A stretch of DNA of 64,000 nt from Pseudomonas reidholzensis (GCF_900536025.1 NZ_UNOZ01000037.1:62001-126000); one strand, 5' to 3'; numbered from the stretch's first letter, positions 45,246 through 55,809 are shown. Notes: generated from the letters alone by a model not told the origin. A program made the numbers and translations.

Positions 45246-46511
45246 ATGAAGCGTCGCAGTCTGATCAAGGCCTTTACCCTCAGCGCATCGATTGCGGCCA
45301 TGGGCCTGAGCTGGAGCATCCAGGCCGCCGAGACCATCAAGGTCGGCATCCTGCATTCGCTGTCGGGGACCATGGCGATTTCCGAGACGTCGCTCAAGGA
45401 CATGGCCTTGATGACCATCGAACAGATCAACGCCAAGGGTGGGGTCAACGGCAAGCTGCTTGAGCCGGTGGTGGTCGACCCGGCGTCCAACTGGCCGCTG
45501 TTCGCCGAAAAGAGCCGCCAGCTGCTGACCCAGGACAAGGTCGCGGTGGTGTTCGGCTGCTGGACCTCGGTGTCGCGCAAGTCGGTGCTGCCGGTGTTCG
45601 AAGAGCTCAACGGCCTGCTGTTCTACCCGGTGCAATATGAAGGCGAAGAGATGTCGCCAAACGTCTTCTACACCGGCGCCGCGCCCAACCAGCAGGCGAT
45701 TCCGGCGGTGGAATACGTGATGAGCGAAGACGGCGGCAGCGCCAAGCGCTTCTTCCTGCTGGGTACCGACTACGTCTACCCGCGCACCACCAACAAGATC
45801 CTGCGGGCCTTCCTGCACAGCAAGGGCGTGGCCGACAAGGACATCGAAGAGGTCTACACGCCGTTCGGCCACAGCGATTACCAGACCATCGTCGCCAACA
45901 TCAAGAAGTTCTCCGCAGGCGGCAAGACCGCTGTCATCTCCACCGTCAACGGCGACTCCAACGTGCCGTTCTACAAGGAGCTGGCCAACCAGGGCCTGAA
46001 AGCCACCGATGTACCGGTGGTGGCGTTCTCGGTGGGCGAAGAAGAACTGCGCGGCATCGACACCAAGCCGCTGGTGGGCCACCTGGCGGCCTGGAACTAC
46101 TTCGAGTCGGTGGATAACCCGGTCAACCAGAAGTTCGTCGCCGACTGGAAGGCCTACGCCAAGGCGAAGAACCTGCCAGGCGCCGACAAGGCCGTGACCA
46201 ACGACCCGATGGAGGCCACCTATGTCGGCATCCACATGTGGGCGCAGGCGGCCGAGAAGGCCAAGTCGACCGACGTCGACAAGGTCCGTGAGGCGCTGGC
46301 CGGGCAGACCTTCAAGGCACCGTCGGGCTACACCCTGACCATGGACAAGACCAACCACCACCTGCACAAGCCGGTGATGATCGGCGAGATCCAGGATGAC
46401 GGGCAGTTCAGCGTCGTCTGGGAGACCGAGCAGCCACTGCGTGCGCAGCCTTGGAGCCCGTTTATCCCAGGCAACGACAAGCGGCCTGACGTTGCGGTGA
46501 AAGGTAACTAA
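45246..46511 (+). CDS. urtA: Urea ABC transporter, substrate-binding protein
   Basis: The protein has 421 residues. A signal peptide (about 1-27, ending IQAA) directs it to the periplasm. The type I periplasmic-binding fold starts IKVGILHSLSGTMAISE, and FGCWTSVSRKSVLPV, LLFYPVQYEGEE and KPVMIGEIQDDGQFSVV are typical of urea/amide binders (UrtA/FmdD). The ATG at 45246 follows CGGAGAG; the frame is open upstream, but earlier starts precede the signal peptide without support. It is the first gene of urtABCDE. Confidence 0.95.
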   Translation: MKRRSLIKAFTLSASIAAMGLSWSIQAAETIKVGILHSLSGTMAISETSLKDMALMTIEQINAKGGVNGKLLEPVVVDPASNWPLFAEKSRQLLTQDKVAVVFGCWTSVSRKSVLPVFEELNGLLFYPVQYEGEEMSPNVFYTGAAPNQQAIPAVEYVMSEDGGSAKRFFLLGTDYVYPRTTNKILRAFLHSKGVADKDIEEVYTPFGHSDYQTIVANIKKFSAGGKTAVISTVNGDSNVPFYKELANQGLKATDVPVVAFSVGEEELRGIDTKPLVGHLAAWNYFESVDNPVNQKFVADWKAYAKAKNLPGADKAVTNDPMEATYVGIHMWAQAAEKAKSTDVDKVREALAGQTFKAPSGYTLTMDKTNHHLHKPVMIGEIQDDGQFSVVWETEQPLRAQPWSPFIPGNDKRPDVAVKGN

Positions 46512-46519
46512 GCGCACGG

Positions 46520-46536
46520 GGCCGCGTTGCGGCCCA
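46520..46536 (+). other. Stable hairpin after urtA
   Basis: GGGCCGC (46520-46526) pairs with GCGGCCC (46530-46536) around GTT, just after the urtA stop. Without a T-run it is more likely to protect the urtA 3' end or reduce read-through than to terminate fully. Confidence 0.5.
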
Positions 46537-46538
46537 TT

Positions 46539-46611
46539 CGCGACACAAGGCCGCTCCCACAGGTCCAGCAGCGCTGCCGAAGCCTGTGGGAGCGGGTTTA
46601 CCCGCGAAGAA
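46539..46611. repeat. Chimeric REP pair between urtA and urtB
   Basis: The left half is the CGCGACACAAGGCCGCTCCC variant and the right half the CCTGTGGGAGCGGGTTTACC variant. The shared CTCCCACAGG/CCTGTGGGAG cores still pair, but the outer arms do not match. Confidence 0.8.
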
Positions 46612-46637
46612 GTCTCCCCTTCTTTCAGGAATACCCA

Positions 46638-48125
46638 ATGTTCAGATTCCTGCTCGCCCTGCTCCTGCTGTTGCCCCTGGCAACCCAGGCCAGCGAAGGC
46701 GAATTGTTCTACAGCGCCAAGCCCGCCGACCAGGCGCGCCTGCTCCAGGAGTGGGCGGCGCAGCCCGAGCCGAGCCGCCTGGCCTTGCTCAGCGAACTCA
46801 AACAAGGCCGCGTCGCAGCTGACGACAGCCGCAAGATCCGCCTGAACAACCGCCTGCGCGGCCTGATCGACAACGCCCTGGCCAGCCATCAGCTGTTCAG
46901 CGACGAGGCCGGCGTGCGCCTGGCCGCCGCCAGCGAGCTGCAACGCAGCGCGCAGCCGGCGCAGATGGCCTTCCTCGACCGGCGCTTCGCCAGCGAACCG
47001 GACGCCGCCGTGCACGCCGCGCTGGGCCTGGCCCTGGCCAACCTGCAACTGGACGCCAGCGAGCCGTCGGTGCGCCTGGCTGCGGTGCGCCTGCTCGGCG
47101 AAACCGGCGACCCGCTGGCGCGCACCCGCCTCGAAGCGCTGCTGCAACCCGGCGCCGAGACCGACGCCGGGGTGCGCACCGCCGCCGAAACCAGCCTGGC
47201 CCAGGTCAAACGCAAACTGCTCATCGGCGAACTGCTCGGCCAGGCCTTCAGCGGCCTGTCGCTGGGCTCGATCCTGCTGCTCGCGGCGCTCGGCCTGGCG
47301 ATCACCTTTGGCCTGCTCGGGGTGATCAACATGGCCCACGGCGAGATGCTCATGCTCGGTGCCTACAGCACCTACATGGTCCAGGTACTGCTGCAGCGCT
47401 ACCTGCCCGGGGCGATCGAGTTCTACCCGCTGATCGCCCTGCCGGTGGCCTTCGCGGTCAGCGCGGGAGTCGGCATGGCCCTGGAGCGCACGGTGATCCG
47501 CCACCTGTATGGCCGCCCGCTGGAAACCCTGCTGGCGACCTGGGGCATCAGCCTGATGCTGATCCAGGCGATCCGCCTGCTGTTCGGCGCGCAGAACGTC
47601 GAAGTGGCCAACCCGGCCTGGCTGTCGGGCGGCATCCAGGTGCTGCCCAACCTGGTGCTGCCGTACAACCGCCTGGTGATCATCGGTTTTGCCCTCGCGG
47701 TGGTACTGCTGACCTGGCTGCTGCTCAACCGCACCCGGCTCGGCCTGAACGTGCGCGCGGTGACCCAGAACCGCAACATGGCCGCCTGCTGCGGGGTCTC
47801 CACCGGGCGTGTCGACATGCTCGCCTTCGGCCTCGGTTCCGGCATCGCCGGGCTTGGCGGCGTGGCCCTGAGCCAGGTTGGCAACGTCGGCCCGGACCTC
47901 GGCCAGAGCTACATCATCGACTCGTTCCTGGTGGTGGTGCTCGGCGGCGTCGGCCAGCTCGCCGGCAGCCTCTGGGCGGCCTTTGGCTTAGGGATAGCCA
48001 ACAAGCTGCTGGAGCCGCAGATCGGTGCGGTGCTCGGCAAGATCCTCATCCTTGCGCTGATCATCCTGTTCATTCAGAAGCGTCCGCAAGGCTTGTTCGC
48101 CCTCAAGGGACGGGTAATCGACTGA
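46638..48125 (+). CDS. urtB: Urea ABC transporter, permease UrtB
   Basis: A 495-residue protein. A signal peptide and a soluble N-terminal extension of about 190 residues made of short helical (HEAT-like) repeats precede the LivH-type permease domain, as in other proteobacterial UrtB proteins. The permease domain starts at about 205 (GLSLGSILLLAALGLAITFGL) and holds GVINMAHGEMLMLGAY and the FGLGSGIAGLGGVALSQ loop. The ATG at 46638 follows AGGA. Its TGA shares one base with the urtC ATG. Confidence 0.94.
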   Translation: MFRFLLALLLLLPLATQASEGELFYSAKPADQARLLQEWAAQPEPSRLALLSELKQGRVAADDSRKIRLNNRLRGLIDNALASHQLFSDEAGVRLAAASELQRSAQPAQMAFLDRRFASEPDAAVHAALGLALANLQLDASEPSVRLAAVRLLGETGDPLARTRLEALLQPGAETDAGVRTAAETSLAQVKRKLLIGELLGQAFSGLSLGSILLLAALGLAITFGLLGVINMAHGEMLMLGAYSTYMVQVLLQRYLPGAIEFYPLIALPVAFAVSAGVGMALERTVIRHLYGRPLETLLATWGISLMLIQAIRLLFGAQNVEVANPAWLSGGIQVLPNLVLPYNRLVIIGFALAVVLLTWLLLNRTRLGLNVRAVTQNRNMAACCGVSTGRVDMLAFGLGSGIAGLGGVALSQVGNVGPDLGQSYIIDSFLVVVLGGVGQLAGSLWAAFGLGIANKLLEPQIGAVLGKILILALIILFIQKRPQGLFALKGRVID

Positions 48126-49200
48126 TGAACCAGCCACTGCTTGTCACTGCCACGCAAAAAGCCGGGCCGCGTCTGTCGCTGGCCATTGGCGCCATCGTCG
48201 TCCTCGTCCTGCTGGCCCTGCCGCTGCTCTCGCTGCTGCCCGAAGGGCACGCGCTGCAGGTCTCGGCCTACACCCTCACGCTAGTCGGCAAGATCCTCTG
48301 CTACGCCATCGTTGCCCTGGCCCTGGACCTGGTGTGGGGCTATGCCGGCCTGTTGTCGCTGGGCCACGGCCTGTTCTTCGCCCTGGGTGGCTATGCGATG
48401 GGCATGTACCTGATGCGCCAGGCCGCCGGCGATGGCCTGCCGGGCTTCATGACCTTTCTGTCGTGGACCGAGCTGCCCTGGTACTGGGCCGGCACCCAGC
48501 ACTTCGCCTGGGCCCTGTGCCTGGTGGTGCTGGCGCCGGGCTTGCTGGCGCTGGTGTTCGGCTGGTTCGCCTTCCGTTCGCGGATCAAGGGCGTGTACTT
48601 CTCGATCATGACCCAGGCGCTGACCTTCGCCGGCATGCTGCTGTTCTTCCGCAACGAGACCGGTTTTGGCGGCAACAACGGCTTTACCAGCTTCAAGACC
48701 ATCCTCGGCTTCGACATTGCCGCGCAAGGCACCCGGGCGGTGTTGTTCCTGCTTACCGTCGGCCTGCTACTGGCCAGCCTGTACCTGTGCTGGCGGCTGA
48801 CCCAGAGCAAGTTCGGCCGGCTGCTCACGGCCCTGCGTGACGCAGAAAACCGGCTGATGTTCTGCGGCTACGACCCGCGCGGCTTCAAGCTGCTGGTGTG
48901 GGTGCTCAGCGCCGTGCTGTGCGGCCTGGCTGGTGCGCTCTACGTGCCACAGGTGGGCATCATCAACCCCAGCGAGATGTCGCCGACCAACTCCATCGAG
49001 GCCGCCGTGTGGGTCGCCCTTGGCGGGCGTGGCACGCTGATCGGCCCGCTGCTCGGTGCCGGCCTGGTCAACGGCATGAAGAGCTGGTTCACCGTGGCCT
49101 TCCCGGAGTTCTGGCTGTTCTTCCTTGGCGCGCTGTTCATCATCGTCACCCTGTACCTGCCCAAGGGCGTGGTCGGCCTGTTGAAGAAAAGGAGCCAGCC

Positions 49201-49204
<4 letters not shown>
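48125..49204 (+). CDS. urtC: Urea ABC transporter, permease UrtC
   Basis: A 359-residue LivM-type permease with about ten helices. Key segments are LDLVWGYAGLLSLGHGLFFA, RSRIKGVYFSIMTQALTFA and ALRDAENRLMFCGYD, which holds the coupling loop that contacts the ATPases. It overlaps urtB by one base and urtD by four (ATGA). Confidence 0.95.
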
Positions 49205-50058
<854 letters not shown>

Positions 50059-50060
50059 TC

Positions 50061-50150
50061 CTGGCTGACCTCATCGCGGGCAAGCCCGCTCCTACAGAAA
50101 TAGCGTAAGCCATGTAGGAGCGGGCTTGCCCGCGATGAGGCCGGTTCAGG
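50061..50150. repeat. REP inverted pair between urtD and urtE
   Basis: Arms CTCATCGCGGGCAAGCCCGC and GCGGGCTTGCCCGCGATGAG with CTCCTACA/TGTAGGAG inside, a REP variant with TAC in place of CAC. The spacer is about 16 bases. Confidence 0.9.
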
Positions 50151-50175
50151 CAATGAACATCTCAAAGGACTAGTC

Positions 50176-50874
50176 ATGCTGAAAATCGACACCCTGCACC
50201 AGTACTACGGCGGTAGCCACATCCTGCGCGGCCTGTCCTTCGAGGCCAAGGTCGGTGAAGTCACCTGCCTGCTCGGCCGCAACGGGGTCGGCAAGACCAC
50301 CCTGCTGCGCTGCCTGATGGGCCTGGTCGCCGCGCGCGAAGGCAGCGTGCAGTGGGAAGGCAAGCCGATCACCACGCTGAAGCCGCAACAACGGGTTCAC
50401 GCCGGCATCGCCTATGTGCCGCAAGGCCGGGAGATCTTCCCGCGGCTGACCGTCGAAGAAAACCTGCTGATGGGCCTGTCGCGCTTCCCCGCACGCGAAG
50501 CCCGCGAGGTGCCAGCGTTCATCTACGAGCTGTTTCCGGTGCTCGAACAGATGAAACAGCGCCGTGGCGGCGACCTGTCCGGCGGCCAGCAACAGCAGCT
50601 GGCGATCGGCCGCGCCCTGGCCAGCCGGCCACGTCTGCTGATCCTCGACGAGCCCACCGAAGGCATCCAGCCCTCGGTGATCAAGGAAATCGGCGCCGTC
50701 ATCCGCAAGCTCGCCGACCGCGGCGACATGGCCATCCTGCTGGTCGAGCAGTTCTACGACTTTGCCGAGGCGCTGGCCGACCAGTACCTGGTCATGGCCC
50801 GCGGCGAGATCATCCAGCAGGGGCGTGGTGAAAACATGCAGGCCGAAGGTGTACGCGGGCTGGTAACCATTTAA
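50176..50874 (+). CDS. urtE: Urea ABC transporter, ATP-binding protein UrtE
   Basis: A 232-residue LivF-type ATPase. Walker A GRNGVGKTT, signature LSGGQQQQLAIGRAL and Walker B LLILDEPTEGI are complete. A 117-base gap with a REP pair separates it from urtD, so it is transcribed with the operon but not translationally coupled. It pairs with UrtD to energise UrtBC. Confidence 0.95.
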   Translation: MLKIDTLHQYYGGSHILRGLSFEAKVGEVTCLLGRNGVGKTTLLRCLMGLVAAREGSVQWEGKPITTLKPQQRVHAGIAYVPQGREIFPRLTVEENLLMGLSRFPAREAREVPAFIYELFPVLEQMKQRRGGDLSGGQQQQLAIGRALASRPRLLILDEPTEGIQPSVIKEIGAVIRKLADRGDMAILLVEQFYDFAEALADQYLVMARGEIIQQGRGENMQAEGVRGLVTI

Positions 50875-50907
50875 TCTGCAGGCAAATCCCCCTGCGAGAC
50901 GCTTGTC

Positions 50908-51426
50908 ATGAGTTACGAGATCCGCGAGGCCCTGGCCGCTGATGTACCGGGCATCCTCGACATCTACAACGACGCCGTGCGCAACACCACGGCGATCTGG
51001 AACGAAACCCCGGTGGACCTGGCCAACCGCCAAGCCTGGTTCGCCGCCCGCGCGCAACAGGGCTACCCGATCCTGGTGGCGGTGGATGGCAGTGGCGTGC
51101 TCGGTTATGCCTCGTTTGGCGACTGGCGGCCGTTCGAAGGCTTTCGGCATACCGTCGAGCATTCGGTGTATGTGCGCGACGATCAGCGCGGCAAGGGCCT
51201 GGGACCGTTGTTGATGCAGGCGCTGGTGGAGCGCGCGCGAGCCTGTGGCAAGCATGTGATGGTGGCGGCGATCGAGAGCGGCAATGCGCCGTCGGTGCGC
51301 CTGCATGAACGGCTGGGGTTCGTGGTGAGCGGGCAGATGCCGCAGGTCGGGGTGAAGTTCGGCCGTTGGCTGGACCTGACCTTCATGCAGCTGGTGTTGA
51401 ACCCGGGAGCTGAGCCGTCGGCCTGA
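50908..51426 (+). CDS. GNAT family N-acetyltransferase (phosphinothricin/methionine sulfoximine type)
   Basis: The enzyme has 172 residues. It has the GNAT acetyl-CoA loop RDDQRGKGLGPLLM and the PAT-type N-terminal IYNDAVRNTTAIWNETP and C-terminal ESGNAPSVRLHERLGF motifs. The P. aeruginosa homologue next to the urt genes acetylates methionine sulfoximine and sulfone. Here it lies 33 bases after urtE on the same strand, so it may be read with the nitrogen-controlled operon. Confidence 0.9.
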   Translation: MSYEIREALAADVPGILDIYNDAVRNTTAIWNETPVDLANRQAWFAARAQQGYPILVAVDGSGVLGYASFGDWRPFEGFRHTVEHSVYVRDDQRGKGLGPLLMQALVERARACGKHVMVAAIESGNAPSVRLHERLGFVVSGQMPQVGVKFGRWLDLTFMQLVLNPGAEPSA

Positions 51427-51444
51427 TTATCGGCTGGCTGGCCT

Positions 51445-51510
51445 GGCCTCTTCGCGGGGAAACCCGCTCCCACAGGATTTTGTAACGCCAAAAGCCTGTG
51501 GGTGAGCCGC
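51445..51510. repeat. Degenerate REP pair
   Basis: An intact left REP half (CTTCGCGGGGAAACCCGCTC, CCACAGG) faces a truncated right half that keeps only CCTGTGGG.GAGC. It lies between the convergent acetyltransferase and cbpM genes. Confidence 0.75.
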
Positions 51511-51520
51511 TTCATCAGCC

Positions 51521-51826
51521 CTACATCTGGGTAAAGCGCCCCAGGCGCTGGCGCAGCATGCTGTTCTCGCTGCGCAGCTGGTGCACTTCCTCCAGCAACT
51601 CCAGGGCCAGGGCCACCCCTTCCCATTCCAGCGCCAGCTCCTGATGCAGCTTGACCGCGCGCTTGAGGGTACTCGGCGCGCGGTCATCGAACAGCCAGTC
51701 CTCCGGCGTTCGCCCGGAAGGTTCAACAATGCCGTGCTCGACGATTTCGATCACGCAGTCGGCCGTGAGGTCGGCTTCCTGGCAGAGGGTTCGCATGTCC
51801 AGTTGAACGATCAGGGTGCTGCTCAT
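51521..51826 (-). CDS. cbpM: Chaperone modulatory protein CbpM
   Basis: A 101-residue MerR-like helical protein. It has MSSTLIVQLDMRTLC at the start, a VEHGIVEPSG loop and a C-terminal coiled coil (LLEEVHQLRSENSMLRQRL). CbpM binds the J domain of CbpA and inhibits its co-chaperone and DNA-binding activity. It begins 2 bases after the cbpA stop. Confidence 0.92.
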   Translation of the reverse strand: MSSTLIVQLDMRTLCQEADLTADCVIEIVEHGIVEPSGRTPEDWLFDDRAPSTLKRAVKLHQELALEWEGVALALELLEEVHQLRSENSMLRQRLGRFTQM

Positions 51827-51828
51827 GA

Positions 51829-52797
51829 TCAACTACTCCATTGTGTCCTCGGATTGAACGCGGCCTGCTCGGAGAGCTTGGTCCACAATTCGCGGGTCTG
51901 CTCGTTCGATTGGGTCGGCATCACCACCTTGAGCTGCGCATACAGATCACCGCGCTCACCCTGCTTGTTCAACAGGCCCATGCCCTTGACCCGCAGGCGC
52001 TGACCGCTCTGGCTGTCGGGGCGGATGGTCAGGTTGATCTTGCCGGTCAGGGTCGGCACCGCCACCTTGGTGCCCAACGCCGCCTCCCAGGGCGCCAGCG
52101 GCACGGTGATGATCAGGTCATGACCTTCGACATCGAACAGCGGGTGCGGTGCCATGCGAATGGTCAGGAACAGGTCGCCATTCGCCCCACCGCCCAGGCC
52201 CGGCGCACCCTGCCCCTTGAGGCGGATGCGCTCGCCGTCGGTCACCCCGGCGGGGATCTTGACGTTGAGGGTCTTGGTGGTGAACCCGGTACGCTGGCCG
52301 GCGCCGTTGGTCTGCGGCACCTGGAAGCTGATCTGCTTGGACTCCTTGTTGAGGGTCTCCTCCAGGAAGACTGCCAGTTCCAGTTCCACGTCCTGCCCTC
52401 GCCTGCCCGCGCTGCGCTGTTGTTGCTGCTGCTGTCCGCGACCGAACGGGCTGCCACCACGGGCGCCGAAGATCGAGCTGAAGAAGTCCGAGAAGTCGCC
52501 GCCCTCGAAGCCTGCGCCGGCACCCGCACCGCCGCGGCTCTGCCAGCCTGGCGGTGCCTGGAACGGCCGGCCGTGCTGGCCGCCGTACTTGCGGATCTCG
52601 TCGAACTCGGCACGTTTCTGCGCATCGCCGAGCACTTCGTAGGCCTCGTTGGCCTCCTTGAACTTGTCCTCGGCGTCACGCTCCTTGCTGACATCGGGAT
52701 GATACTTGCGGGCCAGTTTGCGGTACGCGGCCTTGATCGCCTTGTCGTCCGCGGTGGGCTCTACGCCGAGTATCTTGTAATAGTCTTTGAAGTCCAT
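51829..52797 (-). CDS. cbpA: Curved DNA-binding protein CbpA (DnaJ-type co-chaperone)
   Basis: A class B J-domain protein of 322 residues. The J domain (1-70) has the HPD motif in KYHPDVSK; a Gly/Phe-rich region follows (FEGGDFSDFFSSIFGARGG) with a short run of six glutamines, then two C-terminal substrate-binding domains (LNVKIPAGVTDGERIRLKG, FDVEGHDLIITVPLAPWEA). There is no zinc-finger region, which separates it from DnaJ. It stimulates DnaK and can bind curved DNA. It forms an operon with cbpM and is divergent from a YegD-like Hsp70. Confidence 0.94.
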   Translation of the reverse strand: MDFKDYYKILGVEPTADDKAIKAAYRKLARKYHPDVSKERDAEDKFKEANEAYEVLGDAQKRAEFDEIRKYGGQHGRPFQAPPGWQSRGGAGAGAGFEGGDFSDFFSSIFGARGGSPFGRGQQQQQQRSAGRRGQDVELELAVFLEETLNKESKQISFQVPQTNGAGQRTGFTTKTLNVKIPAGVTDGERIRLKGQGAPGLGGGANGDLFLTIRMAPHPLFDVEGHDLIITVPLAPWEAALGTKVAVPTLTGKINLTIRPDSQSGQRLRVKGMGLLNKQGERGDLYAQLKVVMPTQSNEQTRELWTKLSEQAAFNPRTQWSS

Positions 52798-52960
52798 CTA
52801 TGGATCACCAGTGTGAATTTGCGTGTTGCATCTGAAGATTGGGGTCAAGCATAGCCTTTCAAGGTCGGCTTGGGGTTGCTATAGAGCAGACGACTGGTCT
52901 TGATTCTGCTGGCCACTCGCATAAACTGCGCGGCCGTTTTGCCTCCGGAAGCTATTTCCC

Positions 52961-54232
52961 ATGTCCGACGTATCCCCGGCCCGCGCCCTGGGCATCGACT
53001 TTGGCACCTCCAACTCCACGGTCGGTTGGCACCGCCCGGGTGCCGAGTCGCTGATTGCCCTCGAGCAGGGCAAGATCACCCTGCCCTCGGTGGTCTTCTT
53101 CAATATCGAGGAGCGTCGCCCGGTCTACGGCCGCCTGGCCCTGCACGAGTACCTGGAAGGCTATGAAGGCCGCCTGATGCGCTCGCTGAAAAGCCTGCTC
53201 GGCTCCAAGCTGATCAAGCACGACACCAGCGTGCTCGGCAGTGCCCTGCCGTTCAAGGACCTGCTCGGGATGTTTATCGGCGAGCTGAAAAAACGCGCCG
53301 AAACCGATGCCGGCCGCGAATTCGACCAGGTGGTACTGGGCCGTCCGGTGTTTTTCGTCGACGATGACCCGGCCGCCGACCAGGAGGCCGAAGACACCCT
53401 GGCCGACGTAGCGCGCAAGATCGGCTTCAAGGACGTCTCGTTCCAGTACGAGCCGATCGCCGCCGCCTTCGACTACGAGTCGGGCATCGACCGTGAAGAG
53501 CTGGTGCTGATCGTCGACATCGGCGGCGGTACCTCGGACTTCACCTTGATCCGCCTGTCGCCGGATCGCCACCTGATCGACGACCGCCAGAGCGACATCC
53601 TCGCCACCGGCGGCGTGCACATCGGCGGTACCGACTTCGACAAGCAGTTGAGCCTGCAGGGCGTGATGCCGCTGTTCGGCTATGGCAGCCGGATGAAGAG
53701 CGGCGCGTTGATGCCGACCAGCTACCACCTCAACCTGGCCACCTGGCACACGATCAACGCGGTGTATGCGCAAAAGTCGCAGCTGGCGCTGGGCAACATG
53801 CGCTACGACATCGAAGACGCGCTGGGCATCGACCGCCTGTTCAAGCTCATCGAGCAACGCGCCGGGCACTGGCTGGCGATGGAAGTCGAAGCCAGCAAGA
53901 TCGAGCTGACCGACCAGCAAAGCCGCCAGATCGACTTGCGCCGGGTCGAGCCGGAGCTCACCGCAGAGCTGACCCGCGTGCTGTTCGAGGAAGCCATCGG
54001 CAGCCTGCTGGAGCGCGTGCGCGGCAGTGTCAGCGAGTTGCTGAACAAGGCCGGCGTGAGCGAGAGCCAAGTCGACACGGTGTTCTTCACCGGTGGTTCG
54101 AGTGGTATCCCGGCGCTGCGCAACAGCGTGGCGGCGATGCTGCCGAATGCGCGGCATGTCGAAGGCAACATCTTTGGCAGCATTGGTAGCGGCCTGGCAA
54201 TCGAAGCGCGCAAGCGCTACGGGACTGTCTGA
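52961..54232 (+). CDS. yegD: Hsp70 family protein, YegD-like
   Basis: The protein has 423 residues, much shorter than DnaK, and consists of an actin-like ATPase domain with no substrate-binding domain. The phosphate loops are present: LGIDFGTSNSTVGWH, LIVDIGGGTSDFTLI and FFTGGSSGIPALR. E. coli YegD has the same build, and its function is unclear. Its position next to the cbpA-cbpM pair, sharing a 163-base intergenic region, suggests joint stress control. Confidence 0.9.
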   Translation: MSDVSPARALGIDFGTSNSTVGWHRPGAESLIALEQGKITLPSVVFFNIEERRPVYGRLALHEYLEGYEGRLMRSLKSLLGSKLIKHDTSVLGSALPFKDLLGMFIGELKKRAETDAGREFDQVVLGRPVFFVDDDPAADQEAEDTLADVARKIGFKDVSFQYEPIAAAFDYESGIDREELVLIVDIGGGTSDFTLIRLSPDRHLIDDRQSDILATGGVHIGGTDFDKQLSLQGVMPLFGYGSRMKSGALMPTSYHLNLATWHTINAVYAQKSQLALGNMRYDIEDALGIDRLFKLIEQRAGHWLAMEVEASKIELTDQQSRQIDLRRVEPELTAELTRVLFEEAIGSLLERVRGSVSELLNKAGVSESQVDTVFFTGGSSGIPALRNSVAAMLPNARHVEGNIFGSIGSGLAIEARKRYGTV

Positions 54233-54251
54233 TCCATCCCAGCAGCCAGTG

Positions 54252-54359
54252 CCTGCCTCTTCGCGGGTAAACCCGCTCCCACAGGGTTCTGTGGAGTTCC
54301 CAGAACTCGGACCTTACCGAGAAACCTGTGGGAGCGGGTTTACCCGCGAAGAGGTCAGA
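54252..54359. repeat. REP inverted pair
   Basis: Two REP units head to head, ending in GAGGCAGG-like and GAGGTCAG flanks, with about 38 bases between the CCACAGG cores. It lies between convergent yegD and the AI-2E permease gene and could serve both 3' ends. Confidence 0.9.
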
Positions 54360-54374
54360 CTGTCGAACTCGGTC

Positions 54375-55382
54375 TCAGACCAGCTCGGCGCGTCGCAACT
54401 CACTCTTCAGGTACGCGTAATAGATCGGCCCCGCCACCACCCCCGGCAAGCCGAACGCCGCCTCGAACACCAGCATCGCCAGGAGCAACTCCCACGACTT
54501 GGCACTGATCTGCCCACCGACGATCCGCGCGTTGAGGAAGTACTCGACCTTGTGGATGACGATCAGGTACCCCAACGCCGCCAGCGCCACCCAGATCGAC
54601 AGCGACAAACCGACGATGGTGATCAGGGTGTTGGACATCAGGTTGCCGATCACCGGCAGCAGGCCGAGCAGGAAGGTCAGCACGATCAGGGTCTTGGTCA
54701 GCGGCAGGTGCACGCCGAACATCGGCAACACCACGGCGAGGAAGATGCCGGTGAAAAAGGTGTTGAGCAGGGAAATCTTGATCTGCGCGAAGACGATGTT
54801 GCGAAACGCCTGGACCAACAGGTTCAAGCGCTCGAACAACGCCGCTGCCAACGGCTTGCGCCGGGAGATGTCGGGGATCCGCTGCAAGGCCACGATGGCG
54901 CCGAGGATCATCCCGATCAGCAGCGTGACGAACATGTGCGCCATGCCCTTGCCGACCAGTTGCAGCTCGCCCAGGTGGCTCTTCAGCCACTCGCCGATGG
55001 CCACCTTGAACTCGGCCGCACTGGCCGGCAGGTAACCCTCGATGAACGGCGGCAGCTGGCTGCGCGCGCGCTCGACCAGGAGCATGAACTTGTCCAGCGA
55101 GGCACCGGGGTTTTCGGCCTCATGCAGCAGGAAGCTGAACGCGCCGGCGATCAACAGGGTCAGGGTGCTCACCACCAGCGTGCCCAGCAGGGCCACGGCC
55201 AGCCAGCGCGCACGCTGCCCGGCGATCAGCGGCTGCAACCGCGGGGTCAGCATGTTGACCAGCTCGAACACCAGCAGGCCCGCCAGCAGGCTGGGCAGCA
55301 ACTTGAGCGGCAGCGCCAGCAGCAGGCCGGCAAAGACGATGATCCAACTGGCCAGGGTCACCTGGCGAGGGGTGAAAGTCAT
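54375..55382 (-). CDS. AI-2E family transporter (PerM-like)
   Basis: The membrane protein has 335 residues with about eight helices. Four N-terminal helices (WIIVFAGLLLALPLKLLPSLL, shortened) come before a soluble helical segment and the conserved C-terminal membrane part with LPLTKTLIVLTFLLGLLPVIG and FLNARIVGGQI. Members include the autoinducer-2 exporter TqsA and Na+/H+ antiporters, so the substrate cannot be inferred. Confidence 0.87.
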   Translation of the reverse strand: MTFTPRQVTLASWIIVFAGLLLALPLKLLPSLLAGLLVFELVNMLTPRLQPLIAGQRARWLAVALLGTLVVSTLTLLIAGAFSFLLHEAENPGASLDKFMLLVERARSQLPPFIEGYLPASAAEFKVAIGEWLKSHLGELQLVGKGMAHMFVTLLIGMILGAIVALQRIPDISRRKPLAAALFERLNLLVQAFRNIVFAQIKISLLNTFFTGIFLAVVLPMFGVHLPLTKTLIVLTFLLGLLPVIGNLMSNTLITIVGLSLSIWVALAALGYLIVIHKVEYFLNARIVGGQISAKSWELLLAMLVFEAAFGLPGVVAGPIYYAYLKSELRRAELV

Positions 55383-55453
55383 ACAGCCTCAGGGGCAGAC
55401 AGCGGAAAAGACCCGCAGTCTGCCAGCCTTCGTCCTGCAAACATAGGCGCAGG

Positions 55454-55735
55454 TCACTTCTTCTTCAGGCAGTCGCTCATGAACGCTTTGCGCGCGTCAC
55501 CCTTGAGGGCTTGCTCGCCGGCCGTGGCGTTGCAGGTCTTCATCTTGTCCTGCTGGGTCGCCGGCTTGGCCTTCAGGCAAGTGCTCATGAACGCCTTGCG
55601 CTCATCGCCCTTGAGGGTCTTGGCGGTGGCGTCGGCATTGCAAGTTTTCATCTTCTCCTGCTGGGCGGTGGCGGCGAAGCCCTGCGCACTGATCAACACA
55701 CCCAACACCAGCAACGGCACGTGCAGCATCTTCAT
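55454..55735 (-). CDS. PsiF repeat family protein
   Basis: A 93-residue exported protein. A signal peptide of about 21 residues (ending GFAA) is followed by two PsiF repeats, each of the form KMKTCNA..A....LKGD.RKAFMS.CLK, giving two cysteines per repeat. E. coli PsiF is phosphate-starvation inducible, but its function is unknown. The ATG at 55735 gives the signal peptide; upstream in-frame starts would not. Confidence 0.85.
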   Translation of the reverse strand: MKMLHVPLLVLGVLISAQGFAATAQQEKMKTCNADATAKTLKGDERKAFMSTCLKAKPATQQDKMKTCNATAGEQALKGDARKAFMSDCLKKK

Positions 55736-55809
55736 GGCGTGGTCTCCTGGCTTCCGCGCCTGATGCACGGACATGCGCCTGAGTGTAGCCAAGATTTTTC
55801 AGCGTCTCT